A stretch of DNA of 48,082 nt from an uncultured Paracoccaceae bacterium (lineage in GTDB: Bacteria > Pseudomonadota > Alphaproteobacteria > Rhizobiales > Rhizobiaceae). A model generated the notes under the pieces. That model did not search any database. It saw only the letters and a program-made list of their open reading frames with translations, and was not told the origin of the DNA. Of the stretch, positions 36,243 through 44,791 are shown piece by piece. Each line of letters opens with the position of its first letter. Within the stretch, counting starts at the first letter, position 1. Where the stretch lies: positions 1-48,082 of the forward strand of contig CALMYO010000201.1 of NCBI GenBank assembly GCA_937873685.1. The letters are read 5' to 3'. The translations under genes and the position numbers were made by a program.

Positions 36243-37121
36243 TCAGCCATCGCCGGGCGGTGCCGTCACCCTCCCCCGCACGCTGAGCAAGTCTCGCCAC
36301 GCATAGCGCTTCGCCGCCGGCTGGCGCAGCAGATAGGCGGGATGCAGCGTCGCCATCACGGGAATGGCGGTCGCTCCGAGCGGGTAGTCGCGCCACTGTC
36401 CGCGCAGGCGCAGGATCCCTTCGGTGGTGTCCATCAGCACCTTGGCGGATGCGCCGCCGAGACAGACCAGCAGTTTCGGATTGGCCAGTTCGATATGGCG
36501 TTCGATGAACGGACGGCAGATTTCGGTCTCGAACGGCGTCGGCGTACGGTTGCCCGGCGGCCGCCATGGCAGCACATTGGAGATGTAGACGCTCGTGCGG
36601 TCGAGCCCGATTGCCGCCAGCATCCGGTCGAGCAACTGGCCGGAACGGCCGACGAAGGGCAGGCCGACGAGATCCTCGTCGCGCCCCGGCGCTTCGCCCA
36701 CCAGCATCAGCGGCGCGGCGGGATTGCCATCGGCGAAAACGGTGGATTTCGCGGTGAATTTCAGGTTGCAGCCTTCGAACGCCTCCACGGCAGCCTTCAG
36801 CGCTTCAAGCGTTGGCGCAGAGCGGGCGGCTTCGCGCGCTGCCGCTACGGCCGCCTCGTCAGGCACGGCGAAACCGTTTGCGGGCGCAGCCGGCGCGGCA
36901 GCAACTCCGGGCTGGCCAGGCCGGCGGATATCCTGCGGCCGGGTCTGCGTGAACGGGGCGGTGCGATTTGGCGCTTCGCCCGGCGCGTCTGCCGGCAGGC
37001 CGGAAGCGGCGGCGCGCGCGGCGGCAAACCGGTCGACCGGCTCTTCCTCGATCGCCCAGTCCAGGCCGGCATCGGCCTGGAAGCGCAGGATGTCTTCAAG
37101 CTCGCGCATGGCGATGTTCAT
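36243..37121 (-). CDS. Family 4-type uracil-DNA glycosylase
   Basis: A DNA repair enzyme that removes uracil from DNA. The catalytic motif [20 protein letters not shown], the [13 protein letters not shown] stretch and the second motif [10 protein letters not shown] are present. Cysteines at GCNL, ICRPF and VCLGG are candidates for the iron-sulfur ligands, though the usual CxxC pair at the first site is not complete. A Pro/Ala-rich linker of about 80 residues precedes the domain. The start is uncertain: ATG 37121 fits the N-terminus [15 protein letters not shown] 37133 has AGGGG just upstream, and 37109 is also possible. The frame remains open to 37286. Confidence 0.88.
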   Translation of the reverse strand: MNIAMRELEDILRFQADAGLDWAIEEEPVDRFAAARAAASGLPADAPGEAPNRTAPFTQTRPQDIRRPGQPGVAAAPAAPANGFAVPDEAAVAAAREAARSAPTLEALKAAVEAFEGCNLKFTAKSTVFADGNPAAPLMLVGEAPGRDEDLVGLPFVGRSGQLLDRMLAAIGLDRTSVYISNVLPWRPPGNRTPTPFETEICRPFIERHIELANPKLLVCLGGASAKVLMDTTEGILRLRGQWRDYPLGATAIPVMATLHPAYLLRQPAAKRYAWRDLLSVRGRVTAPPGDG

Positions 37122-37290
37122 TGCGCGAAACATCGCCCCTGTCGAGGCGGTGGAGCTTCGCGGCGAAAAAAACCGCGCCGGCCTTGTCCCGGCCGGTCGC
37201 GGTTTCGTCGTCGCCCCTCGTTCATCGCCGGCGCCCGTCCCGCGCCGGCAATCCCGTTGCAAGGCGGCGCGAGACTGCGCCGCCATCCTG

Positions 37291-37557
37291 TCAGTGCATG
37301 GTCATCCACTCGCGGGCTTCGCGCAGCGCGCGGGCGAGTTCCGCCTTGCTCATCGATTGCGCGATCTCTGCCCGCAGCGTCGCGGCGCGCGGCGCGCCCT
37401 TGATCGCGGCGATGTTGAACCATTTGTGCGCCGCCACCAGGTCGATCTCGCAATCGCGCCCGGTTGCATACATCATCCCCATTTCGAAAAGTATATCCGC
37501 GTTGTCCTGCCCGCCAAGACCGGCCATTTCCGCTGTGTTGAACTCAAGACGCGCCAT
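37291..37557 (-). CDS. Small Sel1-like repeat protein
   Basis: An 88-residue protein conserved, to my memory, across Rhizobiales. Residues 18-55 form one Sel1/TPR-like helical hairpin ([20 protein letters not shown] followed by [12 protein letters not shown]), and the end is helical ([14 protein letters not shown]). There is no signal peptide. Such short proteins probably mediate a protein contact, but no partner is known. A TTTTG-AAAA rich leader precedes it, and the next upstream gene on either strand is more than 400 bases away. Confidence 0.8.
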   Translation of the reverse strand: MARLEFNTAEMAGLGGQDNADILFEMGMMYATGRDCEIDLVAAHKWFNIAAIKGAPRAATLRAEIAQSMSKAELARALREAREWMTMH

Positions 37558-37995
37558 TTTGTTTTCCCCTTCACCCTGTTTGAACCCGAGAGCCGCGGTA
37601 TTTCTTTTGTGCCCCGCTCCGATGTTTTGGAGAATGGGGCATGCGCTTGAATCCGTCGTTAAACTGCTTGCTTAATTTCGGGCGAACAAAACTAAAATGA
37701 GAGGTAAACTTCAATCGGCGTTAAGCAGCCAAGCCATTGAAATGATTGGAGAACACGCGTTTTTTTGCAGCATTTTGAGACAGCCGTCTCAACCGCTTGT
37801 TCACCGTGCCGCAGAAACGCCATTGCTTTGCCAAGGTTTGAGTTGCCGCCGCGGCGGCGTCTTTCAACGATTTTTTCGCCGACCGGGTCCGCCCCCCTTC
37901 CACCGGAAGCAAATTTCATTTACGTTTACGTATTCGTAAGGGGCATGTCGTCGGCACAACACGCAATAACCGGCGACACAAACGGGAGAAACGCC
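37558..37995. other. Intergenic region of 438 bases with one small hairpin
   Basis: No gene is supported here; overlapping short frames on both strands lack ribosome sites and family features. At 37775-37792 TTGAGAC and GTCTCAA form a seven-base stem with an AGCC loop, a possible operator or small terminator. The last 60 bases before 37996 are AT-richer and include the repeated TTTACG TTTACG and GTATTCGTAAGG, a likely promoter zone for the DUF2147 gene. Confidence 0.6.
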
Positions 37996-38334
37996 ATGAC
38001 CAGAACCATTGCCGCCACCGCTGCAGCGCTCATGTTGATGACCGCCGGCGCGCTCGCCGATCCGATCGAGGGCAACTGGAAGACCGCCAGCGGCGAGACC
38101 GCCGGTATCGGCAAGTGCGGCGGTTCCTTCTGCATCACGCTGAAGACCGGAAAGTACAAGGGCAAGCAGATCGGCAAGGTGGCGCTGAAGGGCAAGAGCT
38201 ATGTCGGCACCGTCACCGACCCGGCCGACGACAAGACCTATTCCGGTTCGGCCACCGTCAATGGCGGATCGATGAAGTTGAAGGGCTGCGCGCTCAAGAT
38301 CTTCTGCAAGACGCAGAACTGGAGCAAGCTGTAA
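37996..38334 (+). CDS. Exported DUF2147 family protein
   Basis: A 112-residue protein with a signal peptide (MTRTIAATAAALMLMTAGALA). The mature part starts DPIEGNWKTASGETAGIGKC and ends with GCALKIFCKTQNW, the beta-barrel-like DUF2147 pattern. Two cysteine pairs (KCGGSFC and GCALKIFC) probably form disulfides in the periplasm. The start at 37996 is fixed by the signal peptide and by GGGAGAA upstream; the open frame continues further back without meaning. The function of the family is not known. Confidence 0.88.
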   Translation: MTRTIAATAAALMLMTAGALADPIEGNWKTASGETAGIGKCGGSFCITLKTGKYKGKQIGKVALKGKSYVGTVTDPADDKTYSGSATVNGGSMKLKGCALKIFCKTQNWSKL

Positions 38335-38353
38335 TCCGTCTGAGGCGCGCTCC

Positions 38354-39058
38354 TCACCGCGCCGTCTGGCCGAATAGCACCTTGCGCGCCGCTTCGTCGC
38401 CGGCGATGCCGGTGACGCGGTGGCGCTTGTCTTCCGCAACCGCCAGCCCTTTGGCCACGGCTGGGCGCGCCAGCAGCGTGTCGAACCAGCGCTTCACATT
38501 GGGGAAATCATTCAGGTCCTGCCCCTGGCGCTTGTGCGGCTTCACCCAGCCGATGCAGGCCATGTCGGCGATGGAATAGTCACCGGCGAGGAACGGCCGG
38601 TCGGCAAGGCGGCGGTTCATCACCCCGTAGAGACGGTTGCACTCGTTGGTGTAGCGATCGATCGCATAAGGGATCTGCTCCGGCGCATAGTGGCGGAAAT
38701 GGTGCGCCTGGCCGGCCATCGGCCCGAGCCCTCCCATCTGCCACATCAGCCACTGTTCCACCTCCACCCGGCCGCGCTCGTCGGCGGGCAGGAACCGGCC
38801 ATGCTTGCGGGCAAGGTAGAGCAGGATCGCGCCCGATTCGAACACCGAGATCGGCGCGCCGTCCGGCCCGTCGGGATCGACGATCGCCGGCATGCGGTTG
38901 TTGGGCGCTATTTTCAGGAATTCCGGATCGAACTGTTCGCCCTTGGCGATGTCGACCAGCTTCAGCGTGTAAGGAACGCCGAGCTCCTCCAGCATGATCG
39001 TGATCTTCCAGCCGTTCGGGGTAGGCCAGTAGTGGAGTTCGATCGGGGCAGGGGCCAT
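38354..39058 (-). CDS. Glutathione S-transferase family protein (YfcG/YghU-like)
   Basis: A 234-residue protein. The N-terminal thioredoxin-like domain carries IELHYWPTPNGWKITIMLEE, with N15 in the place used for glutathione activation in the Nu-class (YfcG) group, then NNRMPAIVDPDG and the ESGAI glutathione-binding motif. The helical C-terminal domain has WLMWQMGGLGPMAGQ and the YSIADMACIGW N-capping motif. YfcG-type proteins reduce disulfides with glutathione and have little transferase activity. It is convergent with the DUF2147 gene, 19 bases apart. Confidence 0.9.
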   Translation of the reverse strand: MAPAPIELHYWPTPNGWKITIMLEELGVPYTLKLVDIAKGEQFDPEFLKIAPNNRMPAIVDPDGPDGAPISVFESGAILLYLARKHGRFLPADERGRVEVEQWLMWQMGGLGPMAGQAHHFRHYAPEQIPYAIDRYTNECNRLYGVMNRRLADRPFLAGDYSIADMACIGWVKPHKRQGQDLNDFPNVKRWFDTLLARPAVAKGLAVAEDKRHRVTGIAGDEAARKVLFGQTAR

Positions 39059-39153
39059 GGCGCGTCATCCTTGGTTGTCGCTGCAAGGGTAAGCGGTTTG
39101 TGCAGCCGCGCAAGGCTGTGATTTCGATGCATCTGCGCGGAGTGCGTCGTCTA

Positions 39154-39336
39154 ACCCCCCTCTGTCACCTTCGGTGACATCTCCCCCGCAAGGGGGGAGA
39201 ATGGCCCTGTCGCGAACGTCTTCGTCCGCATTGCGACGGTTGCGCCAAGCGCAAACGGTTCGAAGTGAGGCGCAGAGGCACCCGCGATCCATTCTCCCCC
39301 CTTGCGGGGGAGATGTCCGGCAGGACAGAGGGGGGT
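39154..39336. repeat. 183-bp palindromic repeat element (intergenic)
   Basis: The left arm (39154-39204, starting ACCCCCCTCTGTC) and right arm (39289-39336) are inverted copies of about 48 bases sharing ACATCTCCCCCGCAAGGGGG-AGAATGG with only a few differences, around an 84-bp middle. This is the layout of the common rhizobial intergenic palindromes. It lies between the GST gene and the small membrane protein gene, in a 472-base region (39059-39530) that has no other gene. Confidence 0.85.
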
Positions 39337-39448
39337 ATAGAAACGGAATGTGTGAATATCGTAGCTCTTGCGGGGAGGGGCCGGGGGTGGGGTAATCCTT
39401 GAAGAAGAAAGAGCCTGCGGCCCTCCCCACTGCCACCCGTTAACCACC

Positions 39449-39487
39449 CTGAACGCCGGCTGAACGGGCCTCTCAGCTTCGGTTCAG
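39449..39487. promoter_or_regulatory. PhoP-box-like repeat before the small membrane protein gene
   Basis: CTGAACGCCGGCTGAAC at 39449-39465 is a direct repeat with an 11-bp period. Its reverse complement matches the repeat at 6512-6528 in 14 of 17 positions. A further GTTCAG lies at 39482-39487. The pattern suggests an OmpR-type response regulator; FeuP is the candidate because the similar site precedes its own gene cluster. Confidence 0.42.
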
Positions 39488-39530
39488 CGCCGCCCTGCCA
39501 TTCTTCGTGGCATCAACGGGGGCTGAAACC

Positions 39531-39707
39531 ATGATGACCGTGCTTGCGCGCCGCTTTTCCATTGTCTGCCTGATCGCCGCCGGCTTCGGCATTGCGGTTG
39601 CCGGGCTGGTGCAGGAAACGACCCGCCCCGCCCATTCGGTCGGCGTGGAGCGCTCGCTGCCCTGCGTGTTCGAGTTGAATGGCCACTGCGGCTATGCCCG
39701 CCGCTGA
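39531..39707 (+). CDS. Small single-pass membrane or exported protein
   Basis: A 58-residue protein. A basic start (MMTVLARRFS) is followed by one hydrophobic segment (IVCLIAAGFGIAVAGLV) and a short exterior part with two cysteines (PCVFELNGHCGY). It lies behind a candidate regulator site and with a GGGGG-containing leader. No family is recognised, although similar short proteins occur in Mesorhizobium as far as I remember. The frame is open from 39507, but the second or third ATG (39531 or 39534) is preferred for the membrane topology. Confidence 0.62.
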   Translation: MMTVLARRFSIVCLIAAGFGIAVAGLVQETTRPAHSVGVERSLPCVFELNGHCGYARR

Positions 39708-39764
39708 GGCGGCAAATCTGCGCGCCGTCGCTTGCCTGTCACGGCGCGCTGAATATAGTGCGCC

Positions 39765-41267
39765 ATGCAAAAACGAATCGAAAAACCTGCCCCCTCCGCC
39801 ATTCTTTCTCCCGAACGATCCGAGCCGCGCGTATTCGCCGATTCCGCCGCTGCCGTCGCGCACATGCGCGCGCTGTACGACCGCAACACCGGTTTTCTGC
39901 GCGCCGCCTTCGAGCAACTCGCCCATGGCACGCCCCCGGCCGGTCGCGTGCGCGCCTGCTATCCGCAGGTTTCGCTGTCGACCGATTCCTACGCCCTGAT
40001 CGACTCGCGCCTTGCTTACGGCCATGTCGCCGCACCCGGCGACTATACCACGACGATCACCCGGCCGGACCTGTTCAACGATTACCTCGTCACCCAGATC
40101 GGCCTCTTGATCCGCAACCATGGCGTCGAGGTCACTGTGTCGGAATCCGATACGCCGATCCCGCTGCATTTCGCCTTCCGCGAGGGCGCGCATGTCGATG
40201 GCGCGGTGGCCGACGCCTTTGCCCGCCCGCTGCGCGACTATTTCGATGTGCCGGCGCTCGACATCACCAATGACGACATCGCCAATGGCGATTACGAGCC
40301 GGCGCGGGGCGAGCCGCAGCCGCTTGCGCCGTTCACCGCCCAGCGCATCGATTATTCGCTGCATCGCCTCGCCCACTACACGGCGACCAGCCCGAGCCAT
40401 TTCCAGAACTTCGTGCTGTTCACCAACTACCAGTTCTACATCGACGAGTTCTGCGCCCATGCGCGCCGCCTGATGGCTGAAGGCGGCGGCGGCTACGACG
40501 CTTTCGTCGAGCCGGGCAACCTGATCACCCGCGCCGGCGACGATGCGCCGACCGAGGGGCTGGCCTCGCCGCGCCTGCCGCAGATGCCGGCCTATCACAT
40601 GACGCGCAAGGGCCATGGCGGCATCACCATGGTCAATATCGGCGTCGGCCCGTCGAACGCCAAGACCATCACAGACCACATCGCCGTGCTGCGCCCGCAT
40701 GCCTGGCTGATGCTCGGCCATTGCGCCGGCTTGCGCAATTCACAGGCGCTCGGCGATTACGTGCTGGCGCATGCCTATGTGCGCGAGGATCACGTCTTGG
40801 ACGAGGATCTGCCGCTTTCCGTGCCCGTGCCGCCTCTGGCCGAGGTGCAGGTGGCGCTGGAGGAGGCGGTGGCCGAGGTGACCGGCCTTTCCGGCTACGA
40901 CCTGAAGCGGATCATGCGCACCGGCACCGTCGCCACCATCGACAACCGCAACTGGGAACTGCGCGACATGCGCGGGCCGGTGAAGCGGCTCTCCCAGTCG
41001 CGTGCGATCGGCCTCGACATGGAATCGGCCACCATCGCCGCCAACGGCTTCCGCTTCCGCGTGCCCTACGGCACGCTGCTCTGCGTTTCCGACAAGCCGC
41101 TGCACGGCGAACTGAAATTGCCCGGCATGGCGACGGAATTCTACAAGCGCCAGGTCGCCCAGCATCTCGACATCGGCATCCGCGCCATGGAAAAGCTGGC
41201 CGGAATGCCGCCGGAACGGCTGCATTCGCGCAAGCTGAGGAGCTTTTTCGAGACCGCGTTCCAGTGA
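39765..41267 (+). CDS. amn: AMP nucleosidase
   Basis: A 500-residue enzyme that splits AMP into adenine and ribose 5-phosphate. The N-terminal regulatory domain (about 1-180) includes the RPDLFNDYLVTQIG segment. The C-terminal nucleoside-phosphorylase-type domain has NIGVGPSNAKTITDHIAVLR, MLGHCAGLRNSQALGDYVLA and the purine-site DMESATIAANGFRFRVPYGT. The length is right for the proteobacterial Amn family. It converges with the vsr gene, six bases away, which marks the right border of the restriction-modification cassette. Confidence 0.95.
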   Translation: MQKRIEKPAPSAILSPERSEPRVFADSAAAVAHMRALYDRNTGFLRAAFEQLAHGTPPAGRVRACYPQVSLSTDSYALIDSRLAYGHVAAPGDYTTTITRPDLFNDYLVTQIGLLIRNHGVEVTVSESDTPIPLHFAFREGAHVDGAVADAFARPLRDYFDVPALDITNDDIANGDYEPARGEPQPLAPFTAQRIDYSLHRLAHYTATSPSHFQNFVLFTNYQFYIDEFCAHARRLMAEGGGGYDAFVEPGNLITRAGDDAPTEGLASPRLPQMPAYHMTRKGHGGITMVNIGVGPSNAKTITDHIAVLRPHAWLMLGHCAGLRNSQALGDYVLAHAYVREDHVLDEDLPLSVPVPPLAEVQVALEEAVAEVTGLSGYDLKRIMRTGTVATIDNRNWELRDMRGPVKRLSQSRAIGLDMESATIAANGFRFRVPYGTLLCVSDKPLHGELKLPGMATEFYKRQVAQHLDIGIRAMEKLAGMPPERLHSRKLRSFFETAFQ

Positions 41268-41273
41268 GGGGGA

Positions 41274-41726
41274 TCAGGTGAGGAATGCGCGAAGGCGTGC
41301 TTCGACTTCTTGCGTGTCGCGTAGTTCGCATTCCCAGATAGTGAGGACTCGCCAGCCAGCGGCTTCCAAGTGAAGGCGATTTTTGACATCCCGGGCCTTG
41401 TTTCTGGCAATCTTGCCGACCCAGTAGTCCCGGTTTTCTTTCGGGATGCGGGCACCGCGCCGGCATTCGTGACCGTGCCAGAAGCACCCGTGAACGAAAA
41501 TGGCGCGCTTGGCCCCGATCCATGCGAGGTCCGGTTTGCCGGGTAAGTCGGCGCGGTTGAGGCGATAGCCGGACGAGATCGTGCGGGCGATTTTTCGCAC
41601 CGCCAATTCGGGTGTCGTGTTGCGGGACTTGACCGCCCGCATGACGGCGGAGCGGTCAGGTTTCTTCGCCGACTTCCGAATCTTCGCTCTCTCCCGGCCG
41701 TTTCTTTGGCACAGCGGCCTCGCCAC
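41274..41726 (-). CDS. vsr: Very short patch repair endonuclease Vsr
   Basis: A 150-residue nuclease from GTG 41726; a TTG at 41738 in the same frame is also possible. The family signature is clear: DRSAVMRAVKSRNTTPELAVRK, YRLNRADLPGKPDLAW (active-site D), AIFVHGCFWHGHEC with zinc ligands and NRDYWVGKIARNKARDV. Vsr nicks next to the T of a T:G mismatch formed when 5-methylcytosine deaminates. It therefore accompanies the C5 methyltransferase of the cassette, which is encoded on the same strand 0.7 kb upstream. Its 5' end overlaps the GIY-YIG gene by about 70 bases. Confidence 0.9.
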   Translation of the reverse strand: MARPLCQRNGRERAKIRKSAKKPDRSAVMRAVKSRNTTPELAVRKIARTISSGYRLNRADLPGKPDLAWIGAKRAIFVHGCFWHGHECRRGARIPKENRDYWVGKIARNKARDVKNRLHLEAAGWRVLTIWECELRDTQEVEARLRAFLT

Positions 41727-42405
41727 CCCAGGCTTCAAACTGCTTTACAGCCAGGCTTTCGAGCCGTCGCGCCTGCGTGACCAGGGTCTTTCGCAAACCG
41801 ATGTTAACCTCCCGCTCGGAAATAACCTGTGCGAGGCGCGCAATAGTCTGGGCGCGGCGAGCGATTCGCACGTCCGGATGGCCGCGAATCGCATGCACCT
41901 CGGAACTGACGATGGTCATGCGCACTGGGTCGGGAATCGCCAAGTTAGTCGGGCTTGCACCGGGTTCCTTCTCGTTCAAAACAGCGCCGAACCGGCTCTG
42001 CTTCACGCAACGCCAGAAAACATGTGCCTCCAACGCATTGAGTGCGGATTTCGCTTTCGAAAATTCCGGGTGCTTTTTCCCAACACCGTCGAACTCGCAA
42101 AGGGGAAACAGTTCAATCGAGTGGACTTCGAAAGGATCGAGCACCGACATCGCAACTGCATCAGTGCGCTGGTTGGTCAGATGTCGGCCGACCCTGCTGC
42201 TGAGGCCTTCGAAGGTCTGGCCAACATAAATCGGTTCGCCATCATAGTCGAAGAACGCATAGACACCGCATGAATACGAACCCACCGTCCGGTTCGTTCC
42301 CGGGTAAATCGTCCTTAATGCCGCATGCAGACCGCTCCGCAGCGATTTGGTTTCGATGCTGAGAGCGGGTTTCTTTCTCCGCTTCAATTTATTCGGCGGC
42401 GACAA
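41656..42405 (-). CDS. GIY-YIG nuclease, likely restriction enzyme of the cassette
   Basis: A 249-residue protein with a GIY-YIG domain at about residues 40-135: GVYAFFDYDGEPIYVGQT supplies the GVY and YVG tyrosines, then RVGRHL and NQRTDA, and the catalytic glutamate in NALEAHVF. The RxxxH arrangement recalls Eco29kI-type restriction enzymes (known to cut CCGCGG), but specificity cannot be read off. The C-terminal part is helical and basic and may contact DNA. It begins with TTG overlapping the methyltransferase stop, and it overlaps vsr, so all three genes form one operon. A homing-type role is less likely in this setting. Confidence 0.82.
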   Translation of the reverse strand: MSPPNKLKRRKKPALSIETKSLRSGLHAALRTIYPGTNRTVGSYSCGVYAFFDYDGEPIYVGQTFEGLSSRVGRHLTNQRTDAVAMSVLDPFEVHSIELFPLCEFDGVGKKHPEFSKAKSALNALEAHVFWRCVKQSRFGAVLNEKEPGASPTNLAIPDPVRMTIVSSEVHAIRGHPDVRIARRAQTIARLAQVISEREVNIGLRKTLVTQARRLESLAVKQFEAWGGEAAVPKKRPGESEDSEVGEET

Positions 42406-43573
42406 GAAGCGGTTCCTTTATGTGGACCAATCGCGAAAGGAATTCCCCCAAATGGCGTACCACCGGCACGGCCAAGCCGTCTCCAACCAGATGATAAGCA
42501 TCGTTGTAGTTCGCCGGCAGCACATAGCTGTCCGGCAGCCCCATCAGTCGCGCCGCTTCGCGCGCCGAAATCAGGCGGGAACGCAGTTTTTCACCGTCGA
42601 TGAACAGCAGGAATTGCCGGCTGGAACCGCCGCCCGGCGTGCGCAGGCATCCGGCGACGCCATCGGTGCGCAGTTCGGCGCGCTGCACCTTGGCGCCATT
42701 CTCGTCAAATCTCGTGCGGCGATACATCGTCCCGACGACGCGCCTGCCTGACCGTTTCGCTTCTTCCAGCTTGCGCAGATTTGCTGGCGACATTCGCGAA
42801 ACAAACTGCTGCGTCTCCTCACGCGTGTGCCACTTTACGCCCAAGGGTTCGTCTTCGACAATCGCCGCGAGATCGATGTTCCTGATCGGAGGAGCAGGCA
42901 ACCGCCACCACTTCCAATGCGCCCTCAAGTCCGGCGGCAGGTCGGCGTGCGCGGCGCGCAGGGCTGGTGAAGTCCAGACCGGGTCCGGCTCGCGATCAGA
43001 AAACGGGGTATCGTGGCGAGCGCCGCGTCGCGCCGCTAGTATGAAAAGTCGCGGCCGCGATTGTGGCACGAAATGCACGGCATCCATCACCAACGCGCCA
43101 AAGTCGTAGCCGAGCAAGTCGATGGCGCGACAGACATGGGCGAAATCCATGCCGCGGTTCGACGTCAGCATGCCAGCGACGTTTTCCAAAACCAGCAAGT
43201 CTGGCGCGCGTCCATCGGCCTTTAACAGCCGCAGGGCGCGTTCAAAGCCCCAGAACGCGCCGGAACGCGCCCCGGCCAACCCGGCCCCGTTCCCGGCAAG
43301 ACTCAAATCCTGGCATGGAAACGATGCCCATGCGAGATCGGGCGCACCCGGCATCTCTTTGGTTTCGAGTTCATGCACGTCTTTGTGCAGGATTTCGCGC
43401 GTTCCCCAGTTCGCTGAGTATGCCGCGACTTTTTTCGCATCGAAATCGTTGGCGAACAGGCATTGCCATTGCTCGCCCAGTCCCGCGCGCGCCATGCCGC
43501 CGCCGGAAAAAAACTCATAGAAGGTCGGTTTCACCACGGCTCGCATATCCCAACTCAAAGTGGGAAAGAACAT
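42389..43573 (-). CDS. DNA (cytosine-5) methyltransferase
   Basis: A 394-residue enzyme. Motif I FYEFFSGGGMARAGLG binds AdoMet, motif IV SFPCQDLSLAG holds the catalytic C87, motif VI is VLENV, motif VIII QSRPRLFI, and motifs IX-X are at the end (RLMGLPDSY; LVGDGLAVPVVRHLGEFL). The target-recognition region lies around residues 220-310. It protects host DNA against the adjacent GIY-YIG nuclease. An ATG at 43546 (M10) is an alternative start. The 140 bases upstream are AT-richer and end with a CACACGA/TCGTGTG hairpin at 43666-43681. Confidence 0.92.
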   Translation of the reverse strand: MFFPTLSWDMRAVVKPTFYEFFSGGGMARAGLGEQWQCLFANDFDAKKVAAYSANWGTREILHKDVHELETKEMPGAPDLAWASFPCQDLSLAGNGAGLAGARSGAFWGFERALRLLKADGRAPDLLVLENVAGMLTSNRGMDFAHVCRAIDLLGYDFGALVMDAVHFVPQSRPRLFILAARRGARHDTPFSDREPDPVWTSPALRAAHADLPPDLRAHWKWWRLPAPPIRNIDLAAIVEDEPLGVKWHTREETQQFVSRMSPANLRKLEEAKRSGRRVVGTMYRRTRFDENGAKVQRAELRTDGVAGCLRTPGGGSSRQFLLFIDGEKLRSRLISAREAARLMGLPDSYVLPANYNDAYHLVGDGLAVPVVRHLGEFLSRLVHIKEPLLVAAE

Positions 43574-43717
43574 ATCGTTCTTTATTTGTTCTGTCCAGTA
43601 CTGCCTTCAATGTCTCCGATTCGTATCCATCGCGCCACCAGCCCATTCCACACAGCTGCCTTTCCCACACGAAATCGTGTGTGGCGCGTCATCGCGCCCG
43701 GCGGTTAGCGTCTTCCC

Positions 43718-44650
43718 ATGCACCGACGCGCCTTTCTCGCCCGCTCCGCCGCCGCGCTTGGCCTCGCCGCACCCGCGCTTGCGTCTCCCGCTCGCGCGCA
43801 GGCATTGCCGGCCTTCACGCTTCAAGTCGGGGGAAATCGCCCGGCCACCATTGAGGTGTTGACCGAACCGGCGCTGGAGGCCGGTCAACTGGCGCTGGTG
43901 CGCCGATGGGTCGAGATGTCGGCCGAGGCGCTGCGGCTTTATTACGGAAGGTTTCCGGTTCCCGCCTGCCGCATCGTCATCGACGTTGGAACATACCGCT
44001 CGATTGGCGGTGCGGCCTATTCCGGCGACATTCCGCAACTGGAAATCCGCATGCCGGCTTCGGCCAGTGAACAGCTGCTGCTGCGCGACGACTGGGTGAT
44101 GACGCACGAGATGACGCATCTCGCCTTTCCCTGGATGCGGCGTCGCCACAACTGGCTGGCCGAGGGGCTGGCGGTCTGGGTCGGCTCGGTGGTGCGTGTC
44201 GCCGCCGGCCACTGGCCGGCCGAGGCGATGTTTGCCGAATGCGTGGCAATGATGCCGCGCGGCCAGCCCGAACCGGGCGAGGGCGGGTTCGAGCAAACGC
44301 GAAGCTGGGGCCGCACCTATTGGGGCGGCGCGATCTTCTGCCTGCAGGCCGAAATGCGCATCCGCGCGGCGACAGACGCCAAACAGGGTTTGCGCGAGGC
44401 CGTGGTGGCGATCAATCTTGAGCGCGATTTCCGCAAGCTCTGGGATATCGAATCCTCGCTGGCGCTCGGTGATGCGGCTTTGGGTAAGCCGATACTGACG
44501 GACCTGTACCGGGAGATGGGGTTCTCCGCCGTCACCGTCGATCTCGACGCGCTGTGGCGCGACCTCGGCGTGGTGGCGACGGGCAAGACGGTGGCCTTCG
44601 ACGACACCGCACCGAAGGCGGCATGGCGCAGGGGGATGGTGGAAGTGTAG
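43718..44650 (+). CDS. Exported gluzincin-type metallopeptidase, probably Tat-dependent
   Basis: A 310-residue protein. The N-terminus MHRRAFLARSAAALGLAAPA with cleavage near ARA is a Tat-like signal. The zinc site is H130-E-M-T-H134 with E149 in NWLAEGLAVW, the spacing of gluzincin peptidases, and the Trp-Leu-x-Glu-Gly pattern supports it. Residues 75-125 hold a beta-rich edge (CRIVIDVGTYRSIGGAAYSG). The substrate is unknown. It is on the opposite strand to the restriction cassette and starts 145 bases from the methyltransferase, so it is not part of it. Confidence 0.78.
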   Translation: MHRRAFLARSAAALGLAAPALASPARAQALPAFTLQVGGNRPATIEVLTEPALEAGQLALVRRWVEMSAEALRLYYGRFPVPACRIVIDVGTYRSIGGAAYSGDIPQLEIRMPASASEQLLLRDDWVMTHEMTHLAFPWMRRRHNWLAEGLAVWVGSVVRVAAGHWPAEAMFAECVAMMPRGQPEPGEGGFEQTRSWGRTYWGGAIFCLQAEMRIRAATDAKQGLREAVVAINLERDFRKLWDIESSLALGDAALGKPILTDLYREMGFSAVTVDLDALWRDLGVVATGKTVAFDDTAPKAAWRRGMVEV

Positions 44651-44653
44651 GGA

Positions 44654-44778
44654 GTCGGTCGTGGTTCGTCGGTCGTCGGTCGAAGAATAAGGCTCAGTGG
44701 TGCGCACTCGACAAAGCCCACGCCTTCTTCAGCGCAGGTGACTGATAGCATCTTCACGACCGACGAACCACGACCGAC
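44654..44778. repeat. Inverted repeat pair of GTCGGTCG type
   Basis: The 23 bases at 44654-44676 (GTCGGTCGTGGTTCGTCGGT...) are perfectly inverted at 44756-44778, enclosing 79 bases. Additional CGGTCG units extend each arm. The pair fills the convergent space between the metallopeptidase and the next gene and could fold into a long hairpin. It looks like a small non-coding repeat element; no flanking duplication is obvious. Confidence 0.78.
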
Positions 44779-44791
44779 GACCGACGCCACT

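Noticed and set aside
37692-37919. Short open frames on both strands between the Sel1-like and DUF2147 genes
   Set aside because: No ribosome site, no conserved pattern, and they overlap a promoter-like AT-rich zone.
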